A DNA stretch of 64,000 bases from an uncultured Kiloniellaceae bacterium (GTDB taxonomy: Bacteria > Pseudomonadota > Alphaproteobacteria > Kiloniellales > Kiloniellaceae). Position numbers and translations under genes: made by a program. The stretch is taken from assembly GCA_947500035.1 (NCBI GenBank), contig CANMQP010000005.1, positions 310,001-374,000 of the forward strand. The letters run 5' to 3'. The first letter of the stretch is position 1. Each line of letters begins with the position of its first letter. Shown piece by piece: positions 59,612-64,000 of this stretch. The notes under the pieces were generated by a model. The model was not told where the DNA came from. It worked only from the letters and a program-made list of their open reading frames with translations, and ran no database searches.

Positions 59612-61090
59612 ATGCTGCGCAGTAATCTGATACCGGCGGAGGTCAAACCGCTAAAGGTTCTCCTCGTTGAGGACAATCTGTCGCTCGCAAACCTCTATGT
59701 GAATTTTCTGCAGGCCGAGCCGGTTGCCCTCAGTCATGTTGCGACGGGCAGCGAGGCAATGACCGCAATCCGCAACGAGCGGCCGTCCGTGGTGTTCCTG
59801 GATCTGCAGCTTCCCGATATGAACGGCATCGAAATTCTGAACTGGATTCAGAACGACGGGATCGATGCGGCGGTTATCGTAGTGACCGCGGACGGCTCAC
59901 TCTCGACGGCAGTGGAAGCCATGAAAGCCGGGGCTCTGGATTTTCTGGTGAAACCCTTCAACCGGGAGCGTCTGGTTGTCACCTTGCGCAACGCACTCGA
60001 ACGCCAGCGTCTTTCCGCCATCGTCGAGAAGGTAAAGGGCGGTTATCCCCGGGACAATTATTGCGGTTTTGTCGGAAGCTCGGTTTCGATGCAGGCCGTC
60101 TACCAGGTCATCGAGTCCGCCGCACAGAGCAAAGCGACGGTTTTTGTCACGGGAGAGAGCGGCACGGGTAAGGAGGTTTGCGCCCATGCGCTCCACGACC
60201 TCTCGCCGCGCAATGACCGGCCCTTCGTGCCGATCAACTGCGCGGCCATCCCCAGAGAGCTGATGGAAAGTGCCATCTTCGGCCATGTGAAGGGCGCTTT
60301 TACCGGCGCCACCCAGCATCAGAGCGGCGCCGCCAAGCGCGCTGACGGCGGCACGCTGTTTCTGGACGAAGTCTGCGAGATGGACGCGGACCTGCAGACC
60401 AAGCTCCTGCGCTTTATCCAGACCGGCAGTTTCGAAGCCGTCGGCAGCCCCACGACCGAGGTCGTGGATGTTCGCTTCATCTGCGCAACCAACCGGGACC
60501 CCTGGGTCGAGGTGCAAGCGGGGCGCTTTCGCGAAGACCTTTACTACCGGCTGCATGTCATCCCGATCCAGTTACCGCCACTGCGTGAGCGCGATGACGA
60601 CATTCTGACGCTGGCGCGCCACTTCATCCGCGTCTACGCGGAAGAGGAGGGGAAAGCCTTCCGCGATGTTTCGCCGGAGGCCGCGCGGGTTCTCGTCGAC
60701 TATTCCTGGCCCGGCAACATCCGAGAACTTCAGAACGTCATCAGAAATGCCGTGGTTCTTTATGACGCCGAGGTCATCGAACCGGTTATGCTGCCGGCCA
60801 AGATTGCGCAGGCGGCCGGGAACCGGGTGCCTAAGAGGGCCGACGCGCCTGCGGCACTCCATGCCACCGCGACCGTGACGCCCATCGACGAGGCATCGCT
60901 CTCCGAGCGGATTGTGCCGCTCTGGAAGCTTGAGAAAGAAGCTACGGAGCAGGCAATCGAGCTCTGCGGCGGCAACATCGCCAAGGCCGCCGCCTACCTG
61001 GGTATCTCCCCCTCGACCATCTACCGCAAGCGCGTCTCTTGGGAAGCGATGGAATCGAACCTCGCGACGACGGCGGAAAGCCCGCATTAG
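59612..61090 (+). CDS. Sigma-54 dependent response regulator (NtrC/LuxO type)
   Basis: 492 residues from ATG 59612. Receiver domain at about 14-125 with phosphoacceptor Asp64 (VVFLDLQLPDMNG) and acidic pocket VEDN. The AAA+ domain is at about 150-380 with Walker A GESGTGKE, the sigma-54 contact loop GAFTGA, Walker B LFLDEV and the arginine region FREDLYYRL. The Fis-type helix-turn-helix at the C terminus (AIELCGGNIAKAAAYLGISPSTIYRK) binds DNA. It resembles LuxO. No histidine kinase or phosphotransfer gene is adjacent, so its input is encoded elsewhere. Confidence 0.94.
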   Translation: MLRSNLIPAEVKPLKVLLVEDNLSLANLYVNFLQAEPVALSHVATGSEAMTAIRNERPSVVFLDLQLPDMNGIEILNWIQNDGIDAAVIVVTADGSLSTAVEAMKAGALDFLVKPFNRERLVVTLRNALERQRLSAIVEKVKGGYPRDNYCGFVGSSVSMQAVYQVIESAAQSKATVFVTGESGTGKEVCAHALHDLSPRNDRPFVPINCAAIPRELMESAIFGHVKGAFTGATQHQSGAAKRADGGTLFLDEVCEMDADLQTKLLRFIQTGSFEAVGSPTTEVVDVRFICATNRDPWVEVQAGRFREDLYYRLHVIPIQLPPLRERDDDILTLARHFIRVYAEEEGKAFRDVSPEAARVLVDYSWPGNIRELQNVIRNAVVLYDAEVIEPVMLPAKIAQAAGNRVPKRADAPAALHATATVTPIDEASLSERIVPLWKLEKEATEQAIELCGGNIAKAAAYLGISPSTIYRKRVSWEAMESNLATTAESPH

Positions 61091-61118
61091 ACCGGAGCCG
61101 TTCTCGCGTTCGGTTCGG

Positions 61119-61178
61119 CAGGCATTTCTGTTGCAGGCATTCTTGTCACGGGCATTCCTGTTACGGGCATTCTTGTTG
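61119..61178. repeat. 15-bp tandem repeat, four units
   Basis: Units at 61119, 61134, 61149 and 61164, consensus CRGGCATTCTTGTTG. It starts 29 bp after the stop of the sigma-54 regulator. Confidence 0.9.
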
Positions 61179-61623
61179 CCGGGGCCGCGCTCTCACTGAG
61201 ATGTCGATTACATTCCCAACCGAATTGATCTCGGATTCGGCGAGTTTCCGCTCCCCAGGCAAGTTTTTAATTTGTTGATTTTGAAAGAAAAAATTTCATC
61301 CGAGTAGAATAATTGTCACTTTAAGTTCACGTATGCGTTAAGTTATTGACCTAATCGGACATTTAGTCTCTATATGTATGAAAGCAGTCCCTGTTTCATC
61401 GGGAGCCATTCACGGTCCTGGCTGACGTGGCCATGACTATGAAGCAGTTCCCGACCCGATGTCAGGCTGAGCGAAATCGCGTCGATTCCGGGCGAATTGA
61501 GGAAATTTGGCTCCGGTAGACGACATTGGGTGGAATGCAGCGCTGGGTTGTTGTAATAATTTTGTTGCGCTTCACATCGAGAGTGAAAGGTCGTTAAGGC
61601 CGAAGCGCGGCGAGGAGGAGCCA
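61179..61623. other. AT-rich intergenic region upstream of the acyl-CoA ligase
   Basis: Contains an AT-rich stretch at 61260-61380 and the candidate promoter at 61346-61376. No gene recognised; the minus-strand frame at 61370-61624 has no supporting signals. Confidence 0.45.
61346..61376 (+). promoter_or_regulatory. Candidate sigma-70 promoter
   Basis: TTGACC at 61346-61351 and TATATG at 61371-61376, 19 bp apart; a 17-18 bp spacing uses the overlapping TCTATA or CTATAT. It would drive the small upstream ORF and the acyl-CoA ligase. Prediction from box similarity only. Confidence 0.3.
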
Positions 61624-61791
61624 ATGAGACCGTCTCTGGTAAGCTTCCCTGTGTCTGAGGTTCTGGCTGACTTTGTCTGCCGGACTCCCTTCAGCCTGTC
61701 ACTCCGGTTTTGCAGTGCGTGCGCGTGTGCGACCTCCAAGAGCGGGGCTGACCCGAGTGCGAAGGCATTCGCAATGGGGGCGCCGACGTGA
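61624..61791 (+). CDS. Possible 55-residue upstream ORF coupled to the acyl-CoA ligase
   Basis: ATG 61624 follows an excellent AGGAGGAG site. The frame ends in TGA 61789-61791, overlapping the GTG start of the ligase (GTGA). The peptide (MRPSLVSFPVSEVLADFVCR and on) contains four cysteines and matches no family I know. The ligase itself lacks a good ribosome site, so translation of this ORF may deliver ribosomes to it by coupling. Either a leader peptide or a small protein. Confidence 0.45.
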   Translation: MRPSLVSFPVSEVLADFVCRTPFSLSLRFCSACACATSKSGADPSAKAFAMGAPT

Positions 61792-63488
61792 CTTTGGCAT
61801 CCGAGCTCCCGAATCCCTGGTCCGGACAGTATCCCTCGAATATCGATTGGCACGCTCCGGTCTCGGACGAACCCATGCCGGCTGTGCTGGACCGGCAAGC
61901 CGCCTCGCAAGGCGACCGCAGTTGCGTTAATTTCCTGGGCCGTATCTCCAGCTACGGCGAAATTTCCGCGCTGTCCGACCGGATGGCCAAGGGCCTGCAG
62001 GACATGGGTGTCGGCAAGGGGGATCGGGTCGGTCTCTTCCTTCCCAACACACCCTATGCGGTGATCGCATTTTACGGTGTGCTGAAAGCCGGCGGGATCG
62101 TCGTGAACTTTAATCCGCTCTACGCGGATGAAGAGGTGCGCAAGCAGATCGATGATTCCGGTGTGAAGATCATGGTCACGCTCGATCTGAAACTGATGCT
62201 GCCCAAGCTTCAACGGATGCTGGGCCGTCCGCCTCTCGAGAAGATCATCGTTTGCTCCATGTCGGCGGCGTTGCCTTTTCCCAAGGCGCAGCTCTTCAAG
62301 GTTTTCAAGTTCAGCGAGATCGCATCCGTAAAGGACGCGGAGGGCATCGTCAGCTACGATCGTGTGATCGACAATGATGGCGATTATCTCCGCCACGAGA
62401 TCGATTCCCGCAGCGATGTGGCGGTGTTGCAATATACAGGCGGCACAACGGGCGTTCCCAAGGGCGCCATGCTCACCCATGCGAATATCGCGATCAATGC
62501 CCGGCAGGTGGCCATGTGGGACGGGGAGCCCGCCGATTATCAGGAGAAGGTGCTCGGGGTTTTACCTCTCTTCCATGTTTTCGCGATGACCGTTGTCATG
62601 AATGCGGCGATCATCGTCGGAGCCGAGATGATCCTCTTGCCGCGCTTCGAGGTCATCACCACGCTGAAGACGATCCAGAAAACCAGACCGACGCAGTTCC
62701 CGGGTGTGCCCACGCTCTTTAACGCCATAGATCAGGAACCGACGGTCGATAAGTACGATCTCTCATCGATCGATATCTGCATATCGGGCGGCGCACCCCT
62801 GCCGGTTAAGGTCAAGCAGGCTTTCGAGGGGAGAACCGGGTGTAAGCTGGTGGAGGGCTATGGCCTGAGTGAATCCTCACCAGTCGCTGCCTGCAATCCT
62901 GTGGAAGGTATCAATAAGGAAGGCAGCATCGGCCTGCCTCTGCCGCAGACTTATCTCGAAATCCGGGGGCTTGACGATCCGGACAAGCTGATGCCGGTCG
63001 GTGAGAGCGGAGAGATCTGTATTGTCGGCCCTCAGGTCATGGTCGGTTACTGGGATCGTCCGGACGAGACCGCCCGCACCATTCGAAACGGCCGCCTGCA
63101 TACCGGTGACATCGGCTACATGGATGAAGAAGGGTTTACCTTCATCATCGACCGTTTGAAGGATTTGATTCTCTGCAGCGGCTACAACGTTTATCCGCGC
63201 ACCATCGAGGAGGCGATCTACCGCCACCCGGCGGTCGACGAGGTGACCGTGGTCGGTATCCCCGATGAATACCGGGGTGAAGCGCCCAAGGCCTTTATCC
63301 GGCTGAAAGATGATCAGATGCTGGAGACCGAAGAACTGAAGGCCTTTCTCAAAGATAAGATTTCACCCATCGAAATGCCCCAGGAGATTGAGTTCAGGGC
63401 CGAGTTGCCCAAGACCATGATCGGGAAACTCTCCAAGAAGGAACTGGTGGCAGAGGAAGAACAAAAGCGCGCGAAGGGCACTTCGTGA
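61788..63488 (+). CDS. Long-chain fatty acid-CoA ligase
   Basis: 566 residues from GTG 61788. ANL-superfamily enzyme that activates fatty acids as acyl-AMP and then acyl-CoA. Motifs in order: YTGGTTGVPKGAML at about 212-225 (AMP/phosphate loop), VEGYGLSESSPVA at about 352-364, TGDIGYMDEEGFTFIIDRLKDLI at about 443-465 and, near the C terminus, the catalytic lysine of PKTMIGKLSKKEL. Full length for FadD-type enzymes. Followed by a MerR-type regulator in the same direction, a frequent partner in fatty-acid or branched-chain degradation. Confidence 0.93.
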   Translation: MTLASELPNPWSGQYPSNIDWHAPVSDEPMPAVLDRQAASQGDRSCVNFLGRISSYGEISALSDRMAKGLQDMGVGKGDRVGLFLPNTPYAVIAFYGVLKAGGIVVNFNPLYADEEVRKQIDDSGVKIMVTLDLKLMLPKLQRMLGRPPLEKIIVCSMSAALPFPKAQLFKVFKFSEIASVKDAEGIVSYDRVIDNDGDYLRHEIDSRSDVAVLQYTGGTTGVPKGAMLTHANIAINARQVAMWDGEPADYQEKVLGVLPLFHVFAMTVVMNAAIIVGAEMILLPRFEVITTLKTIQKTRPTQFPGVPTLFNAIDQEPTVDKYDLSSIDICISGGAPLPVKVKQAFEGRTGCKLVEGYGLSESSPVAACNPVEGINKEGSIGLPLPQTYLEIRGLDDPDKLMPVGESGEICIVGPQVMVGYWDRPDETARTIRNGRLHTGDIGYMDEEGFTFIIDRLKDLILCSGYNVYPRTIEEAIYRHPAVDEVTVVGIPDEYRGEAPKAFIRLKDDQMLETEELKAFLKDKISPIEMPQEIEFRAELPKTMIGKLSKKELVAEEEQKRAKGTS

Positions 63489-63546
63489 GACGCGCTGCCG
63501 CACGCTGTGAAACCGTGAGTTCAGTCAGAAAAGTAATGTTCGTATC

Positions 63547-63993
63547 ATGACCAAACTCTTGACCGTCACAGAACTTGCCCACGAGCTGGGCGTCACCGCA
63601 CGGGCAATCCGCTTCTATGAAGACAAGGGGTTGATTGCGCCGCAGCGGGTCGGCAACCGGCGGGTCTACAGCAACCGTGACCGCGGCCGCCTGGTCCTGA
63701 TCCTGCGCGGGAAACGCCTGGGCTTTTCCCTGCGCGAGATCCGCGAATGGCTGACGCTCTACGATACCGGACCCGATCAGGTCGAACAGATGAAACGCCT
63801 GCTGGCGTTGACCCAGGACCGCATGGCGGCACTTGAAGCGCAGTACGACGACCTCGAAGCCACAATCGAAGAGCTTCGGGATATCGAAACCGAGGTGCTG
63901 GAGCACCTGAAGGCCAACGGTGGTCTGGACGATGCCGATGAGAATTTGGCAGAGCCCGAAGCGTCACCGCGCCCACGACGCAAGAGGAAGTAA
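63547..63993 (+). CDS. MerR family transcriptional regulator
   Basis: 148 residues from ATG 63547. Winged helix-turn-helix at 1-70 (TVTELAHELGVTARAIRFYEDKGLI, RVYSNRDRGRLVLILRGKRLGFSL), then a coiled-coil dimerisation helix at about 88-125. There is no metal-binding cysteine set in the C terminus, so it is not of the mercury or copper type; the tail is acidic then basic (PRPRRKRK). The position beside the acyl-CoA ligase suggests control of acyl-CoA metabolism, as for LiuR. The next gene probably starts at the window edge (ATG 63996). Confidence 0.9.
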   Translation: MTKLLTVTELAHELGVTARAIRFYEDKGLIAPQRVGNRRVYSNRDRGRLVLILRGKRLGFSLREIREWLTLYDTGPDQVEQMKRLLALTQDRMAALEAQYDDLEATIEELRDIETEVLEHLKANGGLDDADENLAEPEASPRPRRKRK

Positions 63994-64000
63994 AGATGCA

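Overview
The window is a GC-rich chromosomal segment, most likely from an alphaproteobacterium of Rhodospirillales type. The signs are the DUF1127 protein, the alphaproteobacterial formate dehydrogenase locus with its DUF3305/DUF3306/TorD-like accessory genes, the long palindromic intergenic repeats, and the codon use. The assignment is inferred from gene content only. I found no rRNA, tRNA, CRISPR array, integrase or intact insertion sequence.

Layout. 1-2.8 kb: end of a DUF1127 gene, a repeat-rich gap, NAD kinase, two small exported or anchored proteins. 2.8-5.8 kb: a VOC-cupin protein followed by a 5'-truncated second copy embedded in short repeats, a gene fragment with its tail repeated four times, and a PEP-CTERM protein. 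6.1-10.2 kb: sparse accessory DNA (predicted beta-propeller protein, DUF1877 protein, AhpD-like protein, an AT-rich orphan gene, dispersed hairpin repeats). 10.2-15.4 kb: a compact module of a TetR regulator followed by AhpD-like protein, beta-carbonic anhydrase, unknown protein, SDR-fold protein, PhzF-like protein and methyltransferase, with matching 16-bp operators before tetR and before the first target gene. 15.6-17.4 kb: DHFR-fold protein and a second methyltransferase.

17.5-31.3 kb holds a periplasmic formate dehydrogenase system: a polyferredoxin on the minus strand, then DUF3305, DUF3306, a TorD-like chaperone, a small Tat protein, the Cys-type catalytic subunit, the FeS subunit, a Tat lipoprotein, cytochrome b and a WD40-cytochrome c fusion, plus very small membrane ORFs. 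31.4-33.3 kb: an unknown protein, a second PhzF homologue and a membrane protein. 33.6-40.1 kb: two large paralogous serralysin-like RTX metalloproteases sharing a recently homogenised Lys-rich repeat block.

40.2-53.0 kb (minus strand) is a complete nucleoside uptake and catabolism cluster: BMP-family binding protein, duplex ATPase, two permeases, cytidine deaminase, purine nucleoside phosphorylase, thymidine phosphorylase, phosphopentomutase, a PhyH-type dioxygenase, adenosine deaminase, a TrpF-like protein and a secreted 5'-nucleotidase. Together these could strip phosphate from external nucleotides, import the nucleosides, deaminate and phosphorolyse them, and feed ribose-phosphates to central metabolism. 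The dioxygenase and the TrpF homologue are the unexplained members. 53.1-59.0 kb (minus strand) is a dppABCDF-type peptide transporter. 59.6-64 kb: a sigma-54 response regulator without an adjacent kinase, then a long-chain acyl-CoA ligase preceded by an overlapping 55-codon ORF, and a MerR regulator.

The best candidates for undescribed biology are the TetR-controlled module at 10.2-15.4 kb, the dioxygenase/TrpF pair inside the nucleoside operon, and the habit of this genome of carrying decayed 13-20 bp tandem arrays just 3' of genes.
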